The notes: generated by a model not told the origin, from the sequence alone. Shown: positions 34,740-47,039, counted from the stretch's first letter. The stretch: 64,000 nt of DNA from Ryuthela nishihirai (GCA_038380435.1 JAWZYU010000018.1:47107251-47171250), one strand, 5' to 3'. Numbers and translations are program-made.

Positions 34740-34850
34740 ATAGTATTACTAATCTTGTGTTTCATGGGAACTTTTTTCCATACTCATAGAGTTCGCGATC
34801 TATCTGTGAAAACTGAAGCATTAAAAATAGTTTCTTTTTTTAAAAAAATG
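34740..34850 (+). repeat. Further unit of the CCATACTCAT repeat
   Basis: ATCTTGTGTTTCATGGGAAC, TTCCATACTCATAGAGTTCG and CTGTGAAAACTGAAGCATTA match the units at 30940-31310. The MULE and R270 array therefore sit inside a larger repeat block. Confidence 0.65.
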
Positions 34851-37324
34851 ACAGAAGCTTAAATAAATTACAGTGAAAAACAAAAATTCTAGAATAAAAT
34901 CACTATCTCATTTTTAATGTGAGCTTTAAATACTCTATTCAGATCCGATATGCTAATCTTCTTTTCCACAAGATTAAGTTTTAAAATATTCGTTCCTTAT
35001 ACTAACGAAGTAGTGATAAAGCACAGACATTATTCCTTCATGTATTGCTCTGTTTGGGGAAACTAAAAGAAGTGGTGAAGCGTTCATGAAACCAACTGAG
35101 ACCTGAACTGAATTAAAGAATTCTTAGACTGGGGAAACTTTACGATTTGATGGGGTGTCTCCGCATGTTATCGTAAATAAAGCATAAATAAATGAGTAAA
35201 CAAATAAAAACATATATTTTATACCACCTACCCTTAAGTATAATAATGTTGTTACTAATTTGAAATATTTCACAGTTCAAAAATATATTATATTTAAAAT
35301 AATGTTAGGTATTAATGTCAAATGGGGTCCCCCTTTTTTTTTTGGGGCGGAAGGTAACATTTTGGTCCTCCTCTTCAATCCGGTCCTGACTGAAACAAGT
35401 TGATTCATTGACATTTCTCATAGATCACTGGTTGATAGAGCTATCAATCACTTGTCAATAAACCAGCAATAAATCATTCATTGATTGAGGAACAATTAAG
35501 AGCTCAGTCAACAAACTCAATCAAACTTCATCGGAAAACTATTATTTTTAACCTAGTAAATTTTCCATTGAATTTAACAATGTACAAAAATTTCAAACTT
35601 CGCACCAACAAGTTATTTGAATTTCCTCTTTAATTCTTAGTTAAAAATAGGTAACATTTCAGCAGAAAATAAGCTCTTATTATGTCTTAGTCAATATTGA
35701 TAACAGGTATATAAAAATTTAAACAGCAAGTTGCTCTTTTTTTGCGATCACTGTTTAACTTTGAACTATTTCATTTCATCGCGAAAGGAACGACTACAGA
35801 CACAAATGGAGTGAGAATTGGAAATATTTTATATAAAAACATTACATTCGAAAACTTATGCTGTATACCCTTAAATATCTTGACTTCAGGGTATTTCAAT
35901 AACATATGGACGTATACACCCTCCGTTTTTACAACTGCTTTTTTTAGTCCTCATTATTTAGTTGTTTTTTTTTTGTTTTTTTTTTCATTTTAATATTTAT
36001 GTCTTTTTTTAATCTGACAAAGATATCCATAAAGTGAGTCTTTTTTCATGTTGTTTTATTATTCTAGTAAAGGCACTGACTGAGTACCGTGGAGAATTTT
36101 CTGCAAATATAAAATCACACAACAAGCGCTTCTGTGTTCATCACTTCCGAAACAGAATTGTGCTTCCACATTTCTCACATATGGCATAGTGAGTTTCTCA
36201 TTGATATCTCCGGCCTTTGAAATCGGATAAAATTGGATTGGAGAAACGTTCGTGTAGTTTTGTCACAAAATAGACTGGGCGCATTTTGCGTCACCAGATC
36301 GTATATAATTGGGAGGAGACGTTGATACGCTAAGAACATTTCTGACAGACTTTTTCCAACTTTCGCTCTTTCATTTTCAATCCGCGAGACTCTAACCTTT
36401 CGTCTTTCTCTTCTTTTCTTTTTTTCGGTAAGCTTTTCCTTTCTGACTTGAGAAACAGTTTTGGATGACACGTTGGAATACAGAAGGAACTGCGTTGTAG
36501 CGAAAATCGATCACAATGAACTCCCAGCAACGCGGATGGGTCTTTATTCGCATCCAAGTCTCCCAGAGGTTATAGGATGCTTTTTTGCAGCATTCCAAGT
36601 CACCGGTGAACCGAACGGGAAGCAGATACTTTCTGTCAATAGAAACAGAAGTGAGACATTGACATGGGATGGAAAAATCACTGCTAACAACTTTTTTTTC
36701 CACAGCTATAAAGATACTGGTATGTTACGTCTACAGCAACATTAAACGTAGAAACACTTTCAAGTAGAAAACAACTTACAAAAACCCACAGATCTAGTAA
36801 CAGCTGAGAATTTAGGTTCGATCTGTCTACAAATGGCAAAATATTAAATGTTATTTTAGATATGTACTGCATATTTATAAGCAGAGTATCTTCCATGAAT
36901 TCAAAGCATACAGTTTCATGCATTATTGAAACGTTTACTATTTCTTAATACATTAAACAATTTAAAATTGATAAATAATATTTATTTACTGTTAAAAAAT
37001 ATTCAGCACTTTCCAATTAAATTGTTTTCATATTTGAAATTTGTTATTTCCAAAGAGAAATTGCTTCTTATTTTTACCCTATTGCGATCTTTTTATTAGA
37101 TCTGTAAATCTCCTTTGAGAATCTGCCTCTTTAAAAGGTGTAGTCCTTTCCATTATAGTATTTGTTTCAAATTTGCTTACAGACTATTTGTTTTATTTAT
37201 TATTTCTGCAAAATTCAACACGCTTTCCTTTGAAAGAAAAGCCCGAAAGCAATAAAATCATTTATGTATAACCAAATCGACAGTCAATAGACGGGCGAAG
37301 GTCTGTAGTAAAGTGTCGATTATA
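34851..37324. other. Unassigned region with overlapping frames at 36.2-36.7 kb
   Basis: A Lys/Arg-rich minus frame (36175-36471) overlaps two others and a plus frame. No frame carries a recognisable motif, and poly-T runs explain the lysines. The rest is AT-rich. Confidence 0.4.
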
Positions 37325-37390
37325 TCGTTGGTTCCCAACATATGGTCTGTGAAGCCATAGCAGGTGGTCCGCGGTGTTAATTTGTTTAGG
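37325..37390. mobile_element. hAT-like end fragment
   Basis: GTTGGTTCCCAACATATGGT and AGGTGGTCCGCGGTG resemble hAT terminal sequences (GTGGTTCCCAACCxxTGGTCCG). It lies just ahead of a minisatellite. Confidence 0.4.
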
Positions 37391-37394
37391 GCCC

Positions 37395-37590
37395 GATATT
37401 GATAAAAATTTGATAGTGAAGCCCAATGTTGATAGACTTTAGATATTAGAGTCCGATATTAGAAACTTTAGAGTCTGATGTTATAAACTTTAGAATCTGA
37501 TACTGATAAACTTTAGAGTTTGATATTGATAAACTTTAGAGTCTGATATTGATAAACTTTAGATATTAGAGCCCGATATTGATTAATATT
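37395..37590. repeat. 23-bp minisatellite
   Basis: The unit GAGTCTGATATTGATAAACT plus TTA occurs about seven times. The central copies are nearly identical and the outer ones degrade (GCCCGATATTGAT...). Confidence 0.8.
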
Positions 37591-38934
37591 AAAAGAAAGA
37601 AAAGTACAGGTTTTGGATTAATAAAAGTCATTGTCATAAGTACCAATAAGGCTACATCATGGTATAAAAGGAAATTATAGTAAGAAAATTTCTTATCTTT
37701 TTTAATTTTTTTTTGCATTTTAAAAATATGAGCTATTTTTATATTTAATTCTGAAACTTGAGATATTACATAAAAATACGTTTAGATGAATGATTATCTT
37801 ACCCCTACCGATAATTTAAAAATTAATACGCCGATTGTTTATGGGTCGTACGCAGCTTCTTGTTAAAATTTCGAAGGGGCCTGCAGCTGCTTGGCAAACT
37901 TTTGACATGTCCGCAACTAAGGAAAGATTGAGAACCGTTGTAATATATGCCTACAAATTAGATAGATTAGAGTATCGATATGACATTAATAAAGTGCAGA
38001 CATATCGATTGTATTGTCAACATAGGAGTGTAAAGGATTAATATTTCAGAACAAATCTGAAATGGCATCTCTATAAACTGCTAAGAAAGTATATTTTTTG
38101 GATCGGAACTGATGTTTCGAATCGAATCAGTTTCATTTTCAAATCAGGCGCTTTGAAATTCTTGTACAACGAGTTACTTGTGTTAATTTACAGACTAATT
38201 CAGGATTGATTATCAACTTATGCGCCCCTAAACGCACAAAGTACATGTAAAAAGAAATTTTTTATGTTGATAAATAAAAATAATCCATACGTTTCCGAAA
38301 AACAGAAAGCATGAAAAATAGGATTATATTTCGTTAAGGACAAATTATTAATATTTGATACGCCTGATATTATTCCAATATAAATTAAATTTCCAACACT
38401 TTTTTTCTGCTGGGGTGATGCAACTGACTTCTTGATCTCCCTCTTCCTCCCACCGATGACACGTATGCTCATGAGCCGCCGACGCACTGCATTATGAACG
38501 TTAAAATTAAACAATTTTGTTTCTTTGAAATGAAAACAGATTCAGAAATCAGTGAAAGCATTCAATTTTACTCAATCTATGTGACGAATATTTTCTGGGT
38601 TTTATCTTTTTGGTTATAAAGTGCTCTCTTGACGAACTGTTAATCAAAATTAAATCTGTAAACCTAAGGTGCTTAAAATAGAAAGAGTTAGATAATTATC
38701 AAAATAATACGAAAAATTATTAGTACTGCATATTTAATATTAGGTTATTATATTTTACATTTCCTAGGTATTCAGAATTTGAAAGAGTTATAAGTATTAG
38801 GCTTACAATCAATTTACACTTTGTTCTTCACAGTTTTCCAGCATATCATTCTTACATAGAATATTTGACAGAGATCAACCATAGAGATATTAAAAAGAAC
38901 AATCATTAGTTTAAACTATTCTTGAATGAATGAA
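37591..38934. other. AT-rich sequence without recognised features
   Basis: Two short frames (37835-38041 plus, 38218-38514 minus) have no features. Confidence 0.45.
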
Positions 38935-39112
38935 TGAATACCCCCTCAAGCATCTGCTTGCCACAGAGGTCTGACAGGAGCCTGTCAGTTTATATGCCTG
39001 AGAGGATGGCAGGCCCTCAGCAGAAAAACAACACAAACGTCCATGCCTTACCCGGGGCTCGAACCCAGGTCCCATAGATCAGTAGCCAAGCACGCTAACC
39101 ACTCGGCCATAA
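38935..39112 (-). mobile_element. tRNA-derived SINE, family B
   Basis: Reverse orientation. The right end has AACCACTCGGCCATAAG (A box) and GGGGCTCGAACCCAGG (B box). The left end has CCCTCAAGCATCTGCTTGCC followed by a TGAATGAATGAA tail. This is the best-preserved copy of the family. Confidence 0.8.
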
Positions 39113-39304
39113 GAAAAAAAAAATATTACATCGCTTTCTTACTGCCTTCATCCTTTTTTTTAATGTTGTGATTTCTGTGTAGTAATATTTCAATATCTCC
39201 AAAAGGTGGCAACGTGTTAAAGTACTTTATTTACGTCTTTTAATTTTTCTATATTTAATCTTATTTTTAACGGTAGCAACGCTGCAAACAAAACACCTTG
39301 CTTA

Positions 39305-39380
39305 AGAGACGAACACTTTCTAGTTCTTGTTCTACTTTCTAGTTCTTCTTCTTGTTTCACTTTCTAGTTCTTTTCTATAC
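39305..39380. repeat. Short repeat of TTTCTAGTTCTT
   Basis: ACTTTCTAGTTCTTG occurs three times with spacers of T/C-rich sequence. Confidence 0.6.
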
Positions 39381-40502
39381 AGAATGTAGTGCAGAAGAAT
39401 ATTTACTAGGATAAAGTAAAACAAAAATGTGAAGTGTCAGTGCCCTATCAAGCCCCAACGATACAGATTAAATTCTGCAATCCGAATCTTTTGCGAAACA
39501 CAAACTTTTAAACGGGATTTAGAATTTTATTTGCATTTTGTGATTTCTCTTTGCTATTGGGATTATTTATTGCATCCATGTGATGAATTAAAATAAGTCT
39601 GAGTCTTGTCTCAGTGGAATTGAAAGTTACCCTCAAGGTATTAAACAGAATTTTTAAACGCCTTCAGATTAATTTCTTTGAGGTTACTTTAATATTTATT
39701 CATATTCCTCTGAGTTAGATAAATTTAAACATTAATATGGTTTGCTCTGAACTGAATGAAATCGCTTTCCATTTTAATTTTGACCATGCATTAATGGACT
39801 ATACCAAGGATTTTCATATGTTTAAATTCGCCTGCGTACAAATTGTATTTTAGAAGCACACATTTGAGTATATTACATTTTTAAATATGTTAAATTTTAC
39901 ATATTTCATTTGGGAGTTTATATTTTGTTTGCTTGAATCATGAAATAATGATATATTTAAAAATACACTGTTCTCAGTGTATATTGTGACTGAAGTTGGT
40001 AACAACCACTGTACATGTTGATCTAAATTCGAAATTCACAATTTTCTAAAATAAGAATTTGTAGAAAAATATGAGTGGGGATAAATTAAACATCCCCATC
40101 AAATCTATTTAAATCTCGTTTTTAAACAATATTCTTTCAGTATTCAAAGAGTTATGAAAGTTTTTATATTTAAAAACAGTAGTACAAATAGATTCATTCA
40201 GAAGTTAAATAAAACTGAAATAATATATATAATTTTAAAACATTGAGTAAAATTATATATATTTGGAAATTCGGATGGCATTTCATAATATTCACCAATT
40301 ATTAAAAGTTTGTTAAGACGTATTATTGCTGTTAAATATTCCAACTTTCATCAACCATATAATACGAAACTGATATTGAAAAGCGTGAAATCGAAATTTT
40401 AATAGATTCGATTGATATCTTTAGCTTAAGTTACATTTTAATATTAAAAATGCTTATATTAGAAGGTATTCTAGCTTTGAAATTAGTGTCCTTTTGACGT
40501 AA
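39381..40502. other. AT-rich sequence without recognised features
   Basis: No frame above background and no repeat noticed. Confidence 0.5.
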
Positions 40503-40912
40503 GGTGGGTTAAGTTCTGAGCGTCAGTTTTGTGCAGATAAAAGTTCTCAGAGTAGTCAGAAAAACTCACAAAAACTTAGAGAAAATTGAGAGGAGCCATT
40601 GGACAGCTGTTAGGAGACAGATTAGTCTCCCGCTAAGATCATTTAAACTACTTTTAACGATCTTAGCGGATATAATCTTAGCGGATTAAACTACTTTTAA
40701 CGTTCATAGGGTATAATTTTTATGTACATGGGGACACCTCTTAATATCCCATACGAAGAAATGAAGTCTTTCTAAGTCTATTGGTGTTACCGTTTATGAC
40801 CGGGGGCAGGATATGAATTTAATGCAGATAAAACACTGGTACGATTAAGACTTGAATCTGGGAACTGAAGATTACGAGCATGGCTCGGTACCATCTGAGC
40901 CAATATCCACCT
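40503..40912 (-). mobile_element. SINE family A, old copy with internal insertion
   Basis: Reverse orientation. The head (ATCTGAGCCAATATCCACC) is at the right end and the tail (TTCTGAGCGTCAGTTTTGTG) at the left. Relative to the family, about 43 extra bases near 40655-40700 duplicate the local AAACTACTTTTAACG stretch. Confidence 0.7.
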
Positions 40913-41159
40913 CACATAAGATAGTGTTATAACATAATTTTTGGACAACAGTGTACCATACGAAAGTATATTAAGATTAAATATATACGAACATTTTTAT
41001 TGCTATTAATGATATCGAAAATAGTTAAGGTCATTTCAGATCCAAGTCAAGATTTTTTTGGTCGTACAATCGCTCCCTTGGAATTTTAAGATTAACTTGG
41101 AATTTGTCTTTACGAACTCTTTTCTCGAAACTGAATGTGTAAAAGTAAGTTAAGTGGCC

Positions 41160-41225
41160 AGGCTTGCATCCTGAGGTCCGTAGGTTCCATTCTCATCTAT
41201 GAATACATTGAAGTTTTATCCTTTC
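41160..41225 (+). mobile_element. SINE family A head fragment
   Basis: AGTGGCCAGGCTTGCATCC followed by GTCCGTAGGTTCCATTCTC matches the tRNA-like head with a weak B box. It ends where the inverted duplication of family C begins. Confidence 0.4.
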
Positions 41226-41230
41226 CTGCC

Positions 41231-41766
41231 CGACCTGGTTTACTAACTGGCGTACCTGCCAACCACTAGACCAGGTAGGGCAGGAAAAGGACACGCACAA
41301 CAACAATACAACATGTCATACAACATACAAACACAAGGACTCGCCACTGGCATAGTACCACTGACTAGTGGTACTGTGCCAGTGGCGAGTCCTTGTGTTG
41401 TATGTTGTATGAGAAACAGTACAAGCCTGAGACAGCTTCTAGGTTATCTACCGCCTTCATAAAGGGAATACCTTCTTTTGCTGCAGTTCCTAAATTTCAA
41501 AGTTTTCAATTCTCTGCACACAATTTTCATTGAAATGGGTTCTTGCTAGCTGTCATATCCCTCGGCAGATGAACTGTAGCAACTCTGTTTTGCCGCTTAG
41601 TTGTGCCAACAAACGCCTATCTATGACTATCAGTGACTTTTTCCTCCCTCATTTGTCATGATTGGCGTAAGGTTTTTGAAACTTCTGCAATTTTCTGTAT
41701 ACACTTGATGTATTTTGCCCCGTAATTTCCCTTTCAGTTCCATCACCTCCGTTATGAATGCTCTTG
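41231..41766 (+). mobile_element. Family C element with inverted-duplicated head, copy 1
   Basis: The body from about 41378 matches copy 2 (42428-42915). Its head is replaced by two neighbouring inverted repeats. One pairs CCTTTCCTGCCCGACCTGGT (41231) with its near-complement ending at 41288. The other has roughly 45-base arms centred near 41365, around CACTGACTAGTG. The head therefore points away from the body, as after a template switch or hairpin repair. Confidence 0.6.
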
Positions 41767-42130
41767 CACCTTATTCACTATGGGAAATGAATGAAATATG
41801 AGTTATAAAAACCATTTTCATCATGTCTGACGTCAAATAATATTCCAAGTGCAGAAAATCATTTTGACTGTGGAAGTTAAAAAACCGCTGCGTTTTCTTG
41901 ACAGGAGGTCTCTGTTTGCTGGCAACAGCTGTCCAGAACAGAGCCTTGCGACAAAGTGAAAACAACTTATTATTCTGAAGTAGATTCATGAAATGCATTT
42001 ATTTTATGGATCATTTAATTCGTTGAGTTTAGAAGGGTAATATGGTATTAAATAGAGATAATTATTATGTCATGTTAGGGAGTCAGTAAATGGTCTCTTT
42101 CTTTGATTTGAAACAGAATAAGGAAAACTG

Positions 42131-42240
42131 TTAGGTCACATAGGTCTCAAAGAGGAAAGAAGAATCGTAGAAAAACTGGGCATCTGTTAGGAGGTACATA
42201 TATAGAGATCCTTACGTCACGGCATTCAACGTGTTTTTTT
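42131..42240 (-). mobile_element. Decayed SINE family A middle fragment
   Basis: GGTCACATAGGTCTCAAAGA, then CTGGGCATCTGTTAGGAGG and CATTCAACGTG, in family order on the reverse strand. Strongly diverged. Confidence 0.4.
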
Positions 42241-42427
42241 TTATCCATACAACCAATATGATTCTGGAAGGGATTAAAGATACATTCCCTCCCTCTAAAA
42301 CTCATCCTTGGTTAAAATATGTCACATTCACACGCATACACTGGTCATGTTGTGCCCGCATAAGAGGTGTACTATATGACTAAATTATTGTGAACACCTA
42401 CCTAATACTGGTACTAATTTAACACAC

Positions 42428-42915
42428 AGCCCTACCTGGTCTAGTGGTTAGCGTACCTGACTACTATGCCAGCGGCGAGTCCTTGTGTATGTGTTTATAT
42501 GTTGTATGAGAAACTAATACAAGCCTGAGGCAGCTTCTAGGTTATCTACATCTTTTGTGAAGGGAGTACCTTCTTTTGCTGCAGTTCCCAAATTTCAAAG
42601 TTTTCAATTCTCTGCCCATAGTTCTCATTAAAATGGGTTCTGAAGTATTGCTAGCGGTCATCTCCCTCAGCCGATGAACTATAGCATATCTGTTTTGCCG
42701 TTTAGTTGTGCCAACACACGTCCACTTCTACGTATCGGTGCCTTTTTCCTTCCTCATTTGCCATGATTGGAGTAATTGTTTTGAAACTGCTGCCTTTTTC
42801 TCCCTCATTTGCCATGACTGGAGTAAGTGTTTTGAAACTGCTGCCATTTTCCGCACACTTGGGATATTTTGCCCGTAATTTTCCGCTCAGTTCCATCACC
42901 TCCGTTAACGATGCT
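42428..42915 (+). mobile_element. tRNA-headed SINE-like element, family C, copy 2
   Basis: It starts CCTACCTGGTCTAGTGGTTA (A-box-like) and continues GCGTACCTGACTACTATGCC. The long body is shared with the copy at 41231-41766 (for example CTTTTGCTGCAGTTCCCAAA and TTCCATCACCTCCGTTAACG). Near 42741-42843 a 52-base unit ending TTTTGAAACTGCTG occurs twice in tandem, where the other copy has it once. No protein is encoded; the overlapping open frames on both strands are incidental. Confidence 0.65.
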
Positions 42916-43365
42916 CCCACCAATCGTGCTACAAGGATTACCCCCTTTCGAAATCAGTCAGATCAGCCTTTTTACTGATGTCTCACTCGACGTCGCTTTC
43001 AATTATTCCTTACGACTTTTATAGGACTTCAGAGTGATGTCGGATTCTTATGTGAGTAAGAAAATTTGCATACATTGGCTTGTTTCCCGGTACTTCGCGC
43101 ACGATGAGGTGTTAATAACAAATTGACCAGCTGTGTATTTCTATTACGATTGACCTATACCAAATATGACTAGTTTTCTAAGAGCGTTTTAAGTGAATTG
43201 AACCGAAGAGAGGAACCGGAGAAATAACGAAATAATAAAGAAGGCGTAGAAAACGGTCCAACTTTAGTGTTACTGATAACCCAAAATGTAAGTAAACTGC
43301 TATGTCCTGTAATCACTCAGATCTGGAAATGATACTGTAAATGGTAAAATTATAGTTACTTAATA

Positions 43366-43445
<80 letters not shown>

Positions 43446-43456
43446 CCACCACCACC

Positions 43457-43490
<34 letters not shown>

Positions 43491-43491
43491 A
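43366..43491. repeat. CAT/CAC (GAT on minus) trinucleotide array
   Basis: Roughly 42 triplets, mostly CAT with an inner block of CAC. It forms the 3' tail of the RTE element. Reading it as Asp/Gly-rich protein is an artefact. Confidence 0.95.
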
Positions 43492-43502
43492 GCAGCCATG
43501 GG

Positions 43503-46429
43503 CTACGGAGGTCCAACCAGACCGTGCAATTCAGTTCTCCAAGCAAGTCTATCCTGAGCTACATCTACTGCATCTGGCCACTGCACACCAATTCTAACAA
43601 GGTCCTCTTTGACATTGTCGGCCCACCGCATCCTAGGTCTCCCCCTCTTTCTGAGGCCTTTAGGCACACTGTTCATAACCCTATTCGCCAATCTATAATT
43701 ATTCATACGGGCAACATGGCCAAACCAACGGAGTCTCTCTCTGCACAATATGCTGCTTAAAGGAGGTTGCAAACTCCTTTGCCTAACCTCATCATTAGTT
43801 ACAAAGTTGAACCACCTAATGCCCAAGATATTGCGTAAGCATCTGGAATCAAAAGCATCTAGTTTCCTGTTATCTTGTTTACAAAGTGTCCAAGTTTCAC
43901 TACCATAACTAACCCTAGAAAGAACCAAACTATTATACAGTCTAATTTTAGTCTTTAGGTGTATACGCCTATTTCTCCACACACTCCATAGATTCTTAAA
44001 AGTCCCAGCAGCAATCCCTATTCGTCTGTTAATCTCATGCCGCACATCACAATTATCTGTTACATAGCTCCCAAGATAATTAAACTGTGACACCTGCTCA
44101 AGACTGCAACCATTCAGATTAACTGAATCACAGCCTGCCTGACCAATTTTCATCACTTTAGTTTTCTCTCTGTTTATAAACAAACCTATTCTACTACCAG
44201 TCTCATCAACAGCTCGAATGAAAGAGTTCATCTCATCAACATCATTTGCCAAAAGGGCTAAATCATCAGCATAATCTAAATCAGAAATTTTCGTATCTCC
44301 AGCCCATTTAAGACCAAAATCTTCCCTTGAAGTGAATTTCGCATAACATAATCAATAACCAAGCTAAAGAGAAAAGGGGACAAAATACACCCTTGTCGAA
44401 CACCAGAAGTAATGCTAAACCAATTGCTACAAGCCTTACCAACTCTCACACACGACTCAGTGTTATTATAGAGAGCTTTCATTATGTTAACTAACTTGTC
44501 AGGTATACCATATGATTTCACAATCAACCACAAATTATGACGATCAACAGAGTCGAAAGCCTTTTTGAAATTAACAAAGCTAGCAACCAAAGGTTTCTGA
44601 AAGTCAAAACATTTATCAAGAATCTGCCTAAGTGAAAATATCTGATCCACACATCCCCTACCACTTCTGAATTAACATTGCTCATCACGCAATTGACTGT
44701 CAACCAGATTCTTAATTTTATTAAGCACAATCATGGAAAGAACTTTACCTGGAACAGAGAGTAGGCTGATACCCCTATAGTTATCACAAGAACTGCGATC
44801 ACCTTTTTTGAAAATAGGGATAACAATAGCTCTGGTAAAATCCTTAGGAACCATGCCTTTATCATAAAAGATATTCAGAATTTCAGTCATCCAAGTGGTA
44901 ACCGAAACATTCCCAGCTCTAAGCATTTCCGTAGTAATTCCATCTACCCCTAGGGATTTATGTAGTTTAAGTTTAGAAACAGCCAAAATAACTTCAGATT
45001 GTGTTATAGGGCCAACATTAAAGCCACCAATGCATCTATCATCATTGCAAACAATGGGAGTAGAACTAACTACATTGTTTAGAACATCACTGAAATGCTC
45101 AGCCCACCTAGCCATGACAGAATACTCACCTTCTATAACCTTACCTTGTTTATCCTTCAATCCCTGTATACCTGTTCGTTTTCTACCACATAAAACATTA
45201 ACTATCTGGTACAGCTCTCTGCTGTTGTGCTGTCTAACTGCTTCCTCGGCTTTGTCAGCCAAACCATCAAGCCAAAGATTCTTATCAGTAGCTATCTGAT
45301 CCTTTACACGTTTATTAAGCTCTCTGTAATCCTTTCTATTAGGACTAGTAGGGTATTGATTAAGGACATTCCTGCAGTTCTTTCTTTCCAAAATAAGCTC
45401 AAGTGCCTTATCACTCAGATAATTCTGTCTCTTCTGCTCCTTTTTTCCTAAAAGAGTACTGTTAGTGTCCGAAAAAGCCTGTTTAAAATGATCCCATTCT
45501 TCCTCAACTTCAGTAGTAAGCAAACCATGACTGTCATAATGACTAAGTAACCTATCATGATAAGCTTTGGCTATAACTGGATCTTTCAGAGCTTCAGTAT
45601 TAAAAGTAAATTTTTTAACCCTAGCACACTTTTTAAGTTTAAGTTGCAACACAGTTTTAACAAGGTAATGGTCAGATCAAATTTCAGCTCCCCTATATGC
45701 CCTGGTATTCCTAACAGAACTAGCCCATTTGCTGTTAATTAATATGTAATCAATCATATTCTTATGCAGCCCATCAGATGAAACCCATGTGTACTTATGT
45801 ATGTCGCGTTGTTTGTAATAAGTGTTAGTTATTCTGAATCCATTGGGTTTACTGACCTGTAGGAGACGTTGCCCATTGCCATTGCAGCTACCAATACCAA
45901 AAGGGCCTATTACTCCTCCCCAAAGGTTAGAGTCAGTACCAACTTTGGCATTGAAGTCACCAAGAACAAGGGTAATATCTCCTTTCTTGACAGAATTCAA
46001 AATATCCTGAAGTTGTTCATAAAACCTATCATTCTCATCCTCATCGGCATCCTCAGTGGGGGCATAACAGCAGATAACATTCAAGTCTTTAACGCTTGTC
46101 TGAAATTTTGCTGTAAGAAACCTTTCATTAATGCACTCATATCCTAGAAGAGTATCACTAGCGTGTCTGCTGAGAAGCAGACCCACGCCTTGGTGATGCT
46201 TATTGTCGTCCCTCCCTGAAAAGAGAAATTTAAGATTATTTTTAAGAATCTGACCTTTATCTGTCCATCTGGTCTCTTGCAAGCCGAGAATATCTAAATT
46301 ATAATGGTGGAATTCTTGTGTGAGGACATCAAGAGAAAAAGCTCTGTGCAGAGTCCTTACATTCCAACTACCTATGGAGAGAAAATGGTTAGTGGGATGT
46401 TTAAAGAAACTATGTTTATTTAGAGAGGG
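43503..46429 (-). pseudogene. RTE endonuclease/reverse transcriptase, interrupted
   Basis: The readable start is near LSIGSWNVRTLHRAFSLDV (46380). The APE-type endonuclease has SWNVRTL, LQETRW, GDFNAKVG, YTWVSSDG, MIDYIL and SDHYLV. The reverse transcriptase has IFKKGDRSSCDNYRGISLLS, QIFSLRQILDK, FKKAFDSVDR, GVRQGCILSPFLF and, in a shifted frame, LDYADDLALL. The C-terminal part (44252-43503) includes YLGSYV, SETWTL, LRWFGHVARM and RKRGRPRMRW. Lesions: TGA at 45677-45679 just before SDHYLV, TAA at 44672-44674 after LRDEQC, and a frameshift near 44320 before YADD. Motif A reads FVNFKKAFD, with Asn where RTE elements normally have the catalytic Asp. The frame ends at 43503, close to the GAT tail. 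Confidence 0.9.
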
Positions 46430-47039
46430 AATGCAGACAATATCAAATAGCCCCTAATCGCAGACATGGGGCAAAAACCCGTTCCCCCACTACTAAAGGC
46501 TGAAGCCATCTACACTGGAAGACTTCCTCCAATGTAGAATTTGACGATGCCAATAGAAGCAAAGAGTTCAGGTGCCTGCGATGATTTCTGCTCAGGATTA
46601 TCCACCAGCTGATAAACATATCCTCTGAATCTATTCACTTGGGGCTGTCAACCCACAAACAAACAGAAGATTTTCCCTCTACAGAAGCCCACCAGTGCAG
46701 CAAAATCAGGATCCATAATCAAGCTCAGAGCCATATATCTGTCCAGTCCAGTGGGTTTATATGGTCAGCACTAGGACCCTGTGTGGTTGACCACTCCTCA
46801 GCAGGGTAGAAAAAAAGAAAAGTAGCCATAGTTGTCCAGATCAGTAGGCCACACTAATCTGGCAGCCCTCCCCTTCCGTTCACTTCCACAAGAGAGTATC
46901 TCTTTTGAAAGGTACTAACGGTCTGCACCACGAGAAGGCGTTGTGGGACATTAGGTGCTAGGCCTGGCCGGTTCTATGCATCATCACAGGGGATTAGTGC
47001 ATAGCTCTCCCTCCAGTGACTCCCTACCATTTACAGATC
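46430..47039 (-). other. 5' untranslated/promoter region of the RTE element
   Basis: Between the first recognisable endonuclease codons and the 5' target duplication lie about 600 bases with higher GC than the flanks. Stops occur in all frames. It presumably holds the element's internal promoter. Confidence 0.55.

Larger units (their letters stand above)
43366..47039 (-). mobile_element. RTE-clade LINE, near full length
   Basis: A 3.67-kb element in reverse orientation, with a 5' region at 46430-47039, a single endonuclease/reverse-transcriptase frame and a 3' tail of GAT repeats (43366-43491). The direct repeat ACTTAATA lies at 43358-43365 and 47040-47047. A tail made of short tandem repeats rather than poly(A) is typical of RTE. 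Related fragments are at 47309, 57768 and 59760. Confidence 0.88.

Noticed and set aside
36175..36745. Overlapping frames on both strands, one Lys/Arg-rich
   Set aside because: No motif, no splice context, and mutual overlap on four frames. I could not tell coding from chance.
43313..43546. Poly-Asp/Gly open frame
   Set aside because: It is the translation of the GAT/GTG microsatellite tail of the RTE element.
44895..45299. 134-codon plus frame and other plus frames over 44-46 kb
   Set aside because: Antisense shadows of the RTE reverse transcriptase.
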